Origin: Onchidella celtica
Taxonomy: Eukaryota; Mollusca; Gastropoda; Systellommatophora; Onchidiidae
DNA: 64,000 nucleotides
Direction of reading: 5' to 3'
Assembly (NCBI GenBank): GCA_963931925.1
Contig: OZ007582.1
Location: 25,578,224 to 25,642,223 of the forward strand
Part shown: positions 12,283 to 23,400 of the stretch, piece by piece
Layout of the letters: the number at the start of each line of letters is the position of its first letter
Position numbering within the stretch: the first letter of the stretch is position 1
The notes under the pieces: generated by a model
What the model saw: only the letters and a program-made list of their open reading frames with translations
What the model was told of the DNA's origin: nothing
Databases searched by the model: none
Program-made: the position numbers and the translations under genes

Positions 12283-12879
12283 CATGGAGGTACTAATAAC
12301 ATTGGAGTGCGCACAGCCCTCTTCTCTTGCCCTGCGAGCCGCGCACTATTGAAACCCCAAGATGGCGGAAAAAGTAGGGCAAAGTACGGCAGCGCAAGGC
12401 CCTCCCAGTACAGTATTGTATGTAATAGATAGGGCCTAGTCAGCGCTGTTTTTTTCTCTTTTCACGGTGGTGATCAAAATTAAAAGATACAAACAGAAAT
12501 AATATTTATATGTTATTTACGGATTATCATAATTATACTTGTATTATTTCCTTTTAAAGTGTTTGATAATAAATATAAATTAATGATTTATGCTGTTTTT
12601 GTATTATGGTATTTTTATTAATTGGTCAATCGCTTGGAAGTAAAAGAGAAGGGAACTATGTAGTACTCTTTTTTACCGCATGTTAGTTTAGCTCATGAGA
12701 GTCATGTTAAAGAAAAAAAAAATCAGCGTGTGGACAGAGGAAACTTTACAAGTCAGTTTCTCTCAGATGACCAACAATGAGAAGGTGTGCCCATAACAAT
12801 TGTAAAAAACACACACAAAAAAAAAAAAACATGCCAAAGAACTGAGGGAAAGTTGGTTTTGGAATAGATCCAGGAGCTG

Positions 12880-12951
<72 letters not shown>

Positions 12952-14153
12952 GAGAGAGAGAGAGGCATAATTATAATAATTATTATATGTAAATCACAGG
13001 CCGAGATTAGCAAATGATCTAGATAGCCAAGAAGAAGAACATCTTAACCTACAAGCTTGGTTGTACTCACTCAGTCAAGTATTATATATATCTAAAAATC
13101 AGGAGAGCCTTAGCCTAGTTATTCAGAGGTTTGAGCACAGCTGAATTGTGCATTTCAGAGCTTTTCCAAACAAAAATGTATAAATTCCTACGGCTACAGG
13201 TCAATCTCTCACCTAGTGAATCTAGATTCTAGATCTATAGTCAATGCACTAGGTGCAGTCAGCACATTGATGCGGTCAATATTTGTTTTTCCATACAGTT
13301 TCATTTACCAGTGTTTTTGTGACTAATTCACGTTTTGTGACGTTCTTATCAAGAGATCACAACATCACATAGCATATGACTGCTGTTTAAGCTTGTATTT
13401 TGCCTTGGATAACTTTCCCAAGTTTTGTGTTCGCACAACTTCCATCTTGAGTTCAAAGGTAAATATGTGACCCTACAGATTTCTTCATTTAGTGGTCTGG
13501 TGTAAGTTCACAGAAGTGCTCTGGACATTCTACTTCGGGTGGATTTTCATTAAAAAAATGTTTTCTGGGTATTATGAGTATGATTATGCACATATGGCAC
13601 TGATTGCACCGACATGCATTCATCTGACACCTTGCATGAGGTGCGGTCACTGGTAATTGCAATGTGACATCAGTGTTGTATGTGCATCAACTGGGATCAC
13701 TAGCACCATTATTTTTTATTATTATGATTACATGATGTATTCAAAACAATAGTTCAAAAGAGCCAGTGCACACCAGCTAATAGTAAACAATTGAATTAAT
13801 GAGAAACAAAGAATAATATTGTGGTAAAATCCAAATACATAGGCTATTAAGGTCTAGTTTTATGGTAAATTCATTGACTTAAATTGAATGAGAACAGTTC
13901 TCCCTTCTTTTAAAGCAGGAAAGAAAGAAGGTAGAGAAGAAACAGTAGGTACATGAGCAGAGGAAAAGAAAGGAGTTAGCAGAGGAAAAGGAAAGGGAAG
14001 GTAGAAAGCAGAAACTGTAGTGTAACGGATGTGTAAACGCTGAGGCGCAGTCCGTGCTTGCCCTAAACAAGATGGCGACTATTGCCTTCTAATGCGCACG
14101 CATGAAATCAGCTGTACGGACTCCAGTGTTATTAATAGCTCCATGCATTACAC
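12275..14153. mobile_element. hAT-like non-autonomous element with 8-bp target duplication
   Basis: The element proper is 12283-14145 (1863 bp). Its ends are inverted copies: CATGGAGGTACTAATAACAT on the left and CATGGAGCTATTAATAACAC on the right, read inward, with 30 of the first 35 positions identical. CATTACAC is exactly duplicated on both sides (12275-12282 and 14146-14153). It sits inside an RNase H coding sequence whose two halves continue on each side, so the insertion is certain. An 8-bp duplication with CA termini suggests hAT. No transposase is recognisable inside; a GT/GA microsatellite lies at 12880-12964. Confidence 0.82.
12880..12964. repeat. GT/GA compound microsatellite
   Basis: A short GT run is followed by a long, slightly interrupted GA run inside the 12283-14145 element. 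Confidence 0.9.
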
Positions 14154-14810
14154 ATACTGACATAGGATTCTGACACTAGTGGATAGACTCACACTACAGA
14201 ACATCAAAATACGCATCGTTTGGATCCCATCACACGTAGGAATAAAGGGGAATGAGGAAGCAGATAGGCTCGCGAAAGAAGCCACAACTCTTACAGACCT
14301 ATACGATGTTAGATTAGATAGATCAGAGTTTTAGTATCATAGAGAAAGTTGTAGAAGAAAAGTGGAAAAAAGAGTGAGAGGAACACATACAGGGAAAGGA
14401 CAACAACATGCTACACACCTACACGACATTGAACAGATTCAAGTTTAATTTCAGTAAAAAGCAGCAAAACTAATTTAAACAGAATTAGAATGGAAGAGAA
14501 CAGAATTAAAGGATATTTCATGTGCATACACTGTGAAACACCCATGTCAACAGTACACATTATACACGACTGCATTGCAAACATGGCTCAAAGACAAACG
14601 CTGCAAGAACACTACAACAGAGACAACATTCCATACACGACACAAAATATACTCAGCGTAGAGGACGGTAGACACTTGGCCCATAGAAGATATTTAGTAA
14701 ACAAGATTAACATATATATATATATATACGCAGACACCTATGACCCAACAGACTCCAACCCTGACCCCGTTCTGGACACACCAACAACAGGCAGGATCTG
14801 AACCCCGGGG
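14154..14810 (+). pseudogene. non-LTR retrotransposon RNase H C-terminal half and zinc knuckle (broken)
   Basis: This continues the RNase H domain from 12282. It encodes WIPSHVGIKGNEEADRLAKE, with the conserved His and the final catalytic Asp, and then stops (TAG near 14332). Further on, at about 14490-14800, an open frame encodes CIHCETPMSTVHIIHDC, the C-x2-C-x7-H-x4-C knuckle typical of the C terminus of I/R1/Jockey-group LINE proteins. A TA microsatellite lies near 14709-14727. The element is 5'-truncated and inactive. Confidence 0.72.
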
Positions 14811-15275
14811 CTCGGAACCATCCACTAATAGACTTCAAGCCGTTTTACTTTGAATTTAAGGGAAACAACGCTCAGGCCTCCCCATAGCCAACCAATTATT
14901 TTACAAAGAGAAACTACCCTTACTATTTTATCTTTTCCTTACAAAACGCTGCTTTTAAACATCTACGTCCCATTTTAATTGCCCGAACCTTTTAAACACA
15001 TCTGACTCCACCTATAACGATGTCCATCCTTTCTTTTAAGCCTCCAAACTCTTTTAACTTTTATGCAAGTTTCTATCTGCCTTGGTATTCAAGGATCTGT
15101 CTCTCCTTTTTAATCAATGGCACCTCCACAGCCGCTTCCTCTCACACGTACCTTTCACTTTCTCTTTAAGACGTGAGTCCACATCCATTTTGAAACACCA
15201 GAAATGCGAAAAGTAGAAGTAAACGACACACTACACTACAATACACTACACTACACAGCAAGTGGCTTCAAAGCT
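14811..15275. other. non-coding, probable LINE 3' region
   Basis: Likely the 3' untranslated part of the preceding LINE relic. It ends in an ACTACAC-type simple repeat near 15229-15258. No gene was recognised. Confidence 0.4.
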
Positions 15276-15490
15276 CGAAAAAGAATTCACTTTTAATATT
15301 TCAAAACACGCTTGATTTTACAAGCTGTGCTGTACGAAGCAAGCTTTACGATACGTGCGTTTTCTATGTGTGTCGAAAGGGTTTGAGTGGAATACTTCAT
15401 GAAGCTTAATTTAAGCGGTTGTCTTGGGGTGCTAGCTTTCTCGAGCTTGAAGCATTCTCCATGCTTTCTCCCTAAAGGCAGTTGTGACTC
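15276..15490. repeat. dispersed repeat, copy 2
   Basis: Homologous to 10384-10660 over most of its length without the 40-bp tandem duplication. Shared blocks include TTTCAAAACACGCTT and GGTGCTAGCTTTCTCGAGC. The minus-strand open frame here is a by-product. Confidence 0.6.
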
Positions 15491-16740
15491 TACTCTTGTA
15501 TAAATTAAGAGCACAGTGCCGACCCTGTTCCGCTACATTGAGTAATAACTCAAAATCTACACTTTCTGCCATCTTTTATACAACCAAACCTGCGGTCAGC
15601 AATACGTTGTGTTTTGTGACAAGCCAATAAACAAAACCCGACGTTTCACAATTGAAAGATTAAATTTTTATTTGCTACAACAATAAGAAATCTCCTAACA
15701 TCCCACCCTCTCGTGAACTTTGCAAAGCTCAGCAGTTATTGTTGCTATTGTTGTTGTGCATTGAATTCTGTTTGTAGAAATAAGTGAATCAAACAAAACA
15801 AAAAAAAGTGGCACGGGGACTCCAGCACACACTACCCTCCTAGCACGGATATGCCGTGTGACTATATGGTTGCGAGAGCACTTTTTCCCATGACATGGAC
15901 GACCCTAAGTATAATACACTAAAGTACCAGTTGCCCCTAAGATCTAAGGAAGTAGGTTCTAATCTTTATGTTTTGTCCGGCCTACTCCCGACCAAACTCC
16001 ACCCCAACTCTCAGTCCCTCAGTAGCGCCTCAAGGGAGGAAATCTCGCCAGACCCTAAGCTTTACAGACTAGTTGGGCGTGACTAGCCGTACGAGTACCT
16101 TTTTCGACCGCCGACCTCGACGCTACATGGAAGCAGGAGCCAGTAACCACCCAGGTTTCCCAAAAATGGCTGTTCTGTACTATACATGTTTTTCTTATGT
16201 GACAAAGAATCCATACACTGTCTGCCGTTATGGGTTTGACCTCATTATGCATAAACTCACCTATTATATCCATTTCTTCACAAATCTTTTTTAAAATACA
16301 TGATTTTCACTCAAACACGTTCGATTAACACCATAAGCCAAAGATATAAGCCTTCTATTGGAAATAGGGCAATAAATATTCTTTTTGCAAAAACTGTAAA
16401 CTGCACACATGATTACCTTTCTTTGCCCTTGTCATCTTCTTGACTTTAATCTATAAAACCGGAAGCAGAAATGGGAATCGATACCATATAACATTCTCAT
16501 TCAAGTGAATGTCACAACAGATTGAATACTTTCTCTTACTTTCTCGAACATGTGAAACTTTTCACTTGCATTTATATTAGGGTTTTTCGTCCTCTGATTA
16601 ACAATTCTGAATAAAAATAAATAGGTCTAACAAAACATTGAAGTGATTTCATAATAGTTTCATGTCTGACATTATAAGAAAGTCTCTATTTAGGATTCGC
16701 AATTCGATACCAAATAGACACATCCATTACCAAAGAGATG
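15491..16740. other. non-coding, no gene seen
   Basis: No conserved domain or RNA gene was recognised. Short open frames around 15895-16290 on both strands have no family resemblance that I can defend. Confidence 0.5.
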
Positions 16741-16985
16741 ACCTCACCACCCTTACCATTAAAAATCCCATAACTTCTAAATTATGATATTCATTGCCTA
16801 TCTCATGGAAACAAAATTTTACAGTAGAAGGGAAAAACTTGTTGGACTTGCTATACCTCACCATCTTTAACACTAAAAATCCTATAACCTCTAAATTATT
16901 ATATACAACGTCGATGTCATGGTCAAACCACATATCTCATGGAAACAAAGTTTTACGAAAGACTTGTCAGATTTGTTGGACTTGT
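16741..16985 (+). repeat. two tandem copies of a roughly 115-bp unit leading into the satellite
   Basis: Blocks reading ACCTCACCA.C.TTA..A.TAAAAATCC and ATCTCATGGAAACAAA occur twice, in 16749-16860 and 16855-16985. The second copy runs into the CTTGTCAGA satellite. Confidence 0.6.
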
Positions 16986-18130
16986 GCAACGGACTTGTTG
17001 ACTTTGCCGGTGTTGTCGGACTTACCCAGCAAACTTGTTGGATTTACTTAACATGTGTGACAGATTTTTTGAACTTATCTGACTTGTGTTACAGACTTGT
17101 CGAGTTTGTTGGACTTCTGCCTCAGACTTGTTGGATTTGTGCGGCTGATTTGTTAGGTTTGTCAGAATTGTCAGACCTGTCAAATCTAAGTGGCAGACTT
17201 ATCAGATTTGTCGAACCTGAGTGGTGGACTTGTCGGACTTGTTGAACCTGTACAGGGCACTTGTTGAACATGTCGGGATTGCGAAAAATATCAGATGTTT
17301 TATATTTTTTGTTGGACTTGTCAGACTTGTGTTCTGGGGTTGTTGGGCTTATGCGGCAGACTTGTCCGGCTTGTCAGGTAAACTTGTCATACTTTTCGAA
17401 CTTGTGCAGCAGACTTCTTGGATTTGTCGGACTTCTGCGGCAAACTTGTCTGACTTGTTCCGGGGACTTTGTCAGACTTGTATGTCGGACTAGTCAGCCG
17501 CATCAGACTTGTGCCCCTGGCATACTTATGCTGCAGACTTGTTGGATTTGTGCTGCTGATCTGACGGACTTATCGGATTCTGCGGTGGACATATCAGATA
17601 TGTCAGATTTGGCGGACTTGTTTGGTAAACTTTACTTGGATTTTGCAGTGGATTTGTTATTTTGTCATAATTGTGCAGCCGGCATGTCAGACATGTCAAA
17701 TTTGTGGGGTTTGTGCAGTGGACTTGTCAGACTTGTGCAGATGACTTGTTGGATTTGTTGCACTTGACAGACTTGACGAACTTATTCGGCAGACTTATTG
17801 GACTTGTCAGGCTTGTGCAGTGGACTTGTCAGACTTGTCCAGCAGACTTGTCGAATCTGGATGGCAGATTTGTCGGATCTGTGCGAATGACTTCTCAGAT
17901 TTGTCGAACCTGTGCGGCTTTACCGAATTTGTTTGTCGAACTTGTCAGATTTGCGTCCTTGTCTTATCAGACTTTTTCTGGCCAACTTGTTGAACTCATA
18001 CGTCAGACTTGTCAGACTTTTTCAACCAACATGTTGGACTTGTACATCAGACTCGTCTGAGTTTTTTGGCCAACCTGTTCCACTTGTATATCGGACGTGT
18101 CAGACTTTTTCGGCCAATTTGTTGACTTCC
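16970..18130 (+). repeat. degenerate CTTGTCAGA-type satellite, forward orientation
   Basis: More than 1.1 kb of short variable repeats built on GACTTGTCAGACTTGTGCAG. In the last few hundred bases this becomes a longer unit containing GACTTTTTCGGCCAACTTGT. Stops are rare in all forward frames because the unit itself lacks them, which produces several long open frames rich in Leu, Cys and Thr. I regard these as non-coding. Confidence 0.75.
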
Positions 18131-18325
18131 AAAAAGTCTTGCGCACATATCCAACAAGTTGACCAAAAAATTACGTCAAGTCCAATATACAAGTCCGACA
18201 ACTTGACCAAAATAATCTGACATTTCTGACGTACAAGTCAACAAGTTGGCAAAAAAAGTACAAATTCGACGAGTTGGCCAAAAAACCTGACGAGACTTAC
18301 ATACAAGTTTGACAACTTGGTCGAA
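18131..18325 (-). repeat. satellite continued in inverted orientation
   Basis: The same repeat appears as its reverse complement (CAAGTTGACCAAAAAA, ACAAGTCCGACAACTTG and similar). The array therefore folds back on itself with a turning point near 18125-18150. Confidence 0.7.
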
Positions 18326-18609
18326 AAATCGATTAGTCTGAAACTCCAGCCCAATCAGCGAGCAAAAAATCAACAAATACGACAAATCAAAATGGCGGAC
18401 CGAGCGTTGGCGGAACATACCGAAGAGGCGATTTATAATTCTGTGTTATATTTATTCTGTGGTTAGGACGTCCGGCTGGTTGTTTGTTGTTGTTGGTGTT
18501 CACGGGCAGCACAGTTCGACAAGAGATTGTTGGAGTCAAGGAGCTTATACATTATACAGTATCATTGAGCAGTATCTTTTTTGACGTCGGTTTGCACAAC
18601 CAATAACGG

Positions 18610-18795
18610 CATTTTTTGTTCCAGCAGGCTTATTTTTCTTGACTTACCTGATAGAAGGAGTGAGAATGTGATGGGAAGGGAGAGAGAGGGGGTGGGGAGA
18701 GGGAGTGTGGGAGAGAGAGGAATGAGTTTTTATTACTTGTAAAGCGCATTGAGCATTTATTGGAAATGCGCTATATAAATGTAATTTATTATTTA

Positions 18796-18835
<40 letters not shown>
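18610..18835 (+). mobile_element. L2-type LINE, 3' end only
   Basis: Starts within the terminal codons of the L2 ORF (TTCCAGCAGGCTTATTTTTC), continues through a GA-rich 3' UTR and the hallmark AAAGCGCATTGAGCATTTAT hairpin, and ends in an ATT repeat. It is nearly identical to the 3' end of the copy at 44905-45627 apart from a short internal deletion. Confidence 0.8.
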
Positions 18836-19050
18836 GTCATTGGGTAGGCCTACACCATCTTTTTTTGCTTGAACTTTGGTAAAATATGGAATGAAAATGA
18901 CTAGACAGGACCAAGATCTACACCAAGAACAGAATACAACAGACTTATTATCGTGAAATAATGACAGTGTGTGTTTCGCCTAGCTTGAAATAATGGATAC
19001 GTGATAACAGAAATAACAACGGACTATTGTGTCGGGGAAGCGCGCGATGG

Positions 19051-19099
19051 GGGCTATCCGAGGCGTTCTCACTACTAGTGAGAACGCCTCGGGGCTATC
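19051..19099. mobile_element. 33-bp perfect palindrome insertion with 8-bp direct repeats
   Basis: The insert 19059-19091 has 16-bp arms CGAGGCGTTCTCACTA and the exact reverse complement around a single C. GGGCTATC is exactly repeated on both sides (19051-19058 and 19092-19099). The architecture is the same as at 640-705, with unrelated sequence. Confidence 0.6.
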
Positions 19100-20360
19100 G
19101 CTTTGTCTTGGCTCCTTGCCCTCATGGGCATGGCACCTGCATGCTCTACGTTCGGCACGCGTGATGTCATCAGTCCGCTCTCCAGTATAATAGTGTAAGC
19201 TCCTTGGTTGGAGTTAATCTTGTGGCATTAACAATTCTCTGTAACCTCTCTTGTCTATCTGTCAGTCTGTGTGCCTGCCCGTCTATCTATATGATACTAG
19301 CAATGATTATGAAAAAAAGGAAGTTTCATAAATATGATAAATAAGTATATTGATGGGTGCTGCTGTGATATGTCAGCAAGGAATTTTTGTGTTAGAAACC
19401 CCGGCTGATTGTTTGTTGTTGGTGTACTAGGGGAGGACAGTTCGAAAAGAGAATTGTTGGAGTTAATCTTGTGGCATTAAAAATTCTCTTTTGTCTGTCT
19501 GTCAGAAAAAAAATATATATATATATTGTTGCTTTATTTTCATTTATTGTAAAGTGGCAGTAATAATTTTTTTTTTTCAATTTAAAAACCGGACTAATAT
19601 CTGGCAATTTTTTTGGAAAGCATAATCTCGACGACGCAGTGAAAGCCTTGTAATTTTGGAATTGATTGATGAAACTAATCAAAATTTAATAGTTGTTTAA
19701 TTACATACATCTGCAACATGCACAGTTTTATATCAGTATCATAACATTAATAAATTCAGTCTGGTCTTACACTTCCTGCTGATTTGGCAATATATGTACT
19801 CCTATCACAAGATACAAAAAAAAAACAACAACAAAACGGTGGAATTTTACATCGAAACAACTCTGCTCTTAGTCTCTTTGAATTATATAATTCAGTCCAC
19901 ATGTCAATTTGGAATTGGATACACAGAAATAATGGAATTAAAAATGCTTAGTTTGAGCTCTGAATCAATACGAATATCAAATGAAGCTTGGTGGTTGAGG
20001 TCCTTTGGTTTCTCGGGGGCCTCAGCCTAGTGCTGTTGGCCCCCATTGAAGCTTAATTGGTACTTCCTACTGTTGCTTAAATATTTTCATTTAGTGTAAA
20101 GTGGCAGAAATAATTAATTGTTTTTTTAAAATGTAAAAACTGGTACTTTTGGATTAAGAATTAAGAAATACTGGTATTTTTATTATGGTAACATTTTTCC
20201 TTATATGCCATCATGATGAGTAAAGTGTCCTTCTTGAGGAAATTGATTTACACAAGGCTGATAAACGAATAATTTACAAATTCGATGTGGTGGGTGGAAA
20301 AAGAAGGAAGGGAGAAAACCAGAGATTGATCTCCTGAACGAGAGGACCTATCAGCCTATT

Positions 20361-20370
20361 GTCATGTGAC
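20361..20370. promoter_or_regulatory. E-box/M-box-like site just upstream of the ACBD5 start codon
   Basis: GTCATGTGAC is a CATGTG E-box in M-box-like context, about 24 bases 5' of the ATG. In vertebrates such sites can bind MITF/TFE or SREBP-type bHLH factors. Whether it is used here is unknown, and a single 10-bp site can occur by chance. Confidence 0.2.
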
Positions 20371-20393
20371 TTATAACCTATAAACAAACAAAC

Positions 20394-20460
20394 ATGGCGT
20401 CGAGTCCAAAGGATAAATTTGACGCCGCGGTGAAAGTAATACGTGGCTTACCTAAAAACG
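20394..20460 (+). CDS. ACBD5: ACBD5 exon 1
   Basis: Encodes [20 protein letters not shown] and the following KN, plus the first base of a Gly codon. [13 protein letters not shown] is the diagnostic start of the acyl-CoA-binding domain. The donor is CG|GTGAGG. The ATG is the first in frame, just before the domain, in an A-rich context. Confidence 0.92.
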
Positions 20461-23400
20461 GTGAGGTTTTTTCATACAAAAAATAAATATGTTATGTAAT
20501 TAAGGCTTTTTTTCTTATGGTGATATTTTTGTCTTTTTTTCCAAGTTTATCATCTAGAGTGTACACCTTGAATATTGTGCCCAAGCTTGGAATCCGTACT
20601 TGAGAAGGGACATCGAACAGATTGAAGGGGTGCAACGCAGAGCTACGAAGCTTATCAAGGAGATACGAAACCTGCCATACTTAGAGCGCCTCAGCATTCT
20701 AGACATACAACCGCTTGAACAGCGCAGACTCCGGGGCGACATCATTGAAACCTTCAAATTATTAAAAGGTTTTGAAGATGTCGACTGGCAGCAGTTCTTT
20801 ATTAAGTCCACAAGCCTACACCTTAGAGGCCACAACCTAAAACTGGCAAAAAGAAGGTGTGCTCGCCTCCCAAGGCAATACTTTTTTAGCCAAAGAGTGA
20901 TAAGCACTTGGAATTCACTCCCAGAATACATCGTCCAAGCCGATAGTATCAACTCATTTAAAAACAGGCTTGACAGATATTGGAAACATCGAGATGGGTC
21001 ACTTACTAGCATTAGCTATCCAGACCCATTAATCCATAGGTATCCATAGGTATCTAGAATCTAGACTTCTAGATCTAGAGTCTTAGATCTAGATCTAGAT
21101 CTAGAGTGCAGGAACCACATATGGGACGCTAAGCACTCCTGGGAAGTTAAATCAGTCTCAAAACCTTGCTATCACTTAACTTCCTGCCAGTGTACTTTTG
21201 TTTAGGAGTTACTAGCCCCTGTACCATATGGGGGGTGTCCCAGGGCTGGTGCTGTATATTTTAGTATTTTATAGTGACTGACATGCTCTGGCTTGTGCCA
21301 GGCTTGTTGGAACCCCATATGGGACAGGTTCCTCATATGGGACACCAAGGAACCCATTATGGGACACCCTCAATAAGTCAGCCTAATCTTTGACCGTCTC
21401 AATTATTTTGCATTTGTATCTTGCATGCACACATTAATTAACAACTCAAGAAAGAGGCTTTCAAAATTGGATGATTTAGAATTGATGTTGTTAGAATAAT
21501 ACTGATTCTCCCTATATGGGACGGTGGTACCTTTCCCCACACGTAAAGGGTATACAGTTTGATACAAATCTGATACGCATACATAGAATTTGTGGCTGTA
21601 CACATTATTCACATACTTCCCAGACACAAACAAGTTATGGTTCACAATCACACAATGTCATAAAAACAGAAACTGGTGTTATATGAAAATTACTCAAATG
21701 TTTAATACCTGAATTCAATAACGAAGCAAAAAATTCAAAGAAAAGTTTTGAAGTCGAACAATGTTCTCTTAATTAATGACCCATGTTACACTCATATGAC
21801 ATTCTTTCAGTCTCAGCCATGGACTTTCCTACCAATCTCACATCATTTGAACATTTCACATGAAACCATTTTCCACATACTCCACAAGCAACCCAATCCA
21901 CATCATCCTTTTCACCCAAACATCCATGACATAAATTTTCGTCCATAAAGTCGTCAATGTCACAGTCACTGTCGTCAACAAGTTGTGATGAAGTTATGCT
22001 GGCATCGTCACTGTTGTCTGCACAGTCTTCTTGTCTTTTCTTTTTCTTGGATGCCTTTCCTTTTTTGTTTTTGCCTGTGGCCTTCTTTGCAGCTGCTTGT
22101 TTTTCTTGTTTCTTTCTTTCTCCGTTTGCTTTCTTGCTTTCTCTTCCTGGGCCTTGTTCTTCGTTTCTTCCCTTTCTTTTTTTTTCTTTCTAACTTCTCC
22201 ATACTCTTTGAACTGGTCTGAGCTTACCATTTTTGGTGGTTCCAGAACTGTCCTCTTTTTCTGTTGTCCCCAGCGGGATTGAAGCGGTAAGCTGTCAAAA
22301 GATTTTGTCTTTGTCATGTTTGTCGTCATAAAGTTGGTCAATTTAACTGCATTGACAGCAGCTTGAACTGCCTCTTCAGGATATTTGAGGCATTTTGGTG
22401 GCATGATGCTGAAAAAAAAAAAAAAAAGACTAATTTAAGCTACAAATAAGGGTAAATAGTGAACTACAGGGGCCAAAATGTTTTTTTTAATCATTGCTTT
22501 TGATCATTACATTGTGTGTCCCCATTCCCTTACATAACTAAACAGTAATAGAGCCTGCACTCCACAAAAAATATCTCTTATAAGACAAAAGGGAAGCAGA
22601 AATTGCTGGTCCATATTCAGAAACTGCTGGTCCATATGAGGTGCCACTGATAAAATAGGTCACCTCATATGGGACACGCCACTACGAGCGTAACGGTAAA
22701 GATACGGGGAAATCCCAAGCTGTTTCCATTTTTAGAACCTTTACTTCCGTTTACGACATTGCCGTTACTAAATTTAGAGTACAAGGAATTCCCTGTCGTT
22801 CTTATTACGTATACACATAGTTCTTAAAAATAGTTAAGATGGCGGCTTACCTGTTCGATCGGCCTCGATTCGTGACAAGATAAGGCTCTGGCGTTGAAAC
22901 TAACGTTCCAAGCTGGTTTCTCCCAACGTGGGATGACTGGAAAAACATTAATTGCCATGCGCAAAACAAAAGATCGGCTGTGAACGGGTCCGAAAACGAG
23001 ATAATCGCTCATGAAATCGGTAGTGTCCCATATATGGTGCTGGTCCATATGCGGTTCCGACACTCTAGATCTAGATTCTAGATCTAGACTCTAGAATCTA
23101 GTCTAAATCTAGACTCTTATTATTTGATTTCACACCAGATCCTTAGAACTAGACTAGATCTAGACTAGAGTCTATAATCTAGTCTAGATCTATAATTTAG
23201 ACTCGGATCTACAGTTAGAAATTTTGCACCAATTAGATTTGAAGTTTGTATTGATGATGTCGAAGAGCATATAGAATCTAATATAAAAATAATAGATCTG
23301 GATCTAGATCTAGATCCAGATCTAGATTTAGAGATCTAGATATCTAGATCTTCCCAATGCGAACTAACAACCTGGCTGTGAAAGTGCAGTTTATAGCTTC

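Larger units (their letters stand above)
18836..20393. other. ACBD5 upstream region with short duplicated blocks
   Basis: A block around GTTGGAGTTAATCTTGTGGCATTAA occurs near 19209 and 19457, with a weaker relative near 18520. A block TTCATTTA.TGTAAAGTGGCAG occurs near 19538 and 20087. No upstream gene or coding exon was recognised. The 5' UTR and promoter of ACBD5 must lie in the distal part of this block or beyond, but the transcription start cannot be read from the sequence. Confidence 0.5.

Noticed and set aside
17261..18220. Several overlapping forward open frames of 100-170 codons
   Set aside because: They arise because the underlying short satellite unit lacks stops. All frames give similar Leu/Cys/Thr-rich repeats, with no conserved domain or splice logic.
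18391..18465. Short start MADRALAEHTEEAIYNSVLY followed by LFCG, in a good start context
   Set aside because: Only 24 codons, with no downstream exon of matching phase or homology. It could be a 5' exon of an unknown transcript, but nothing supports it.
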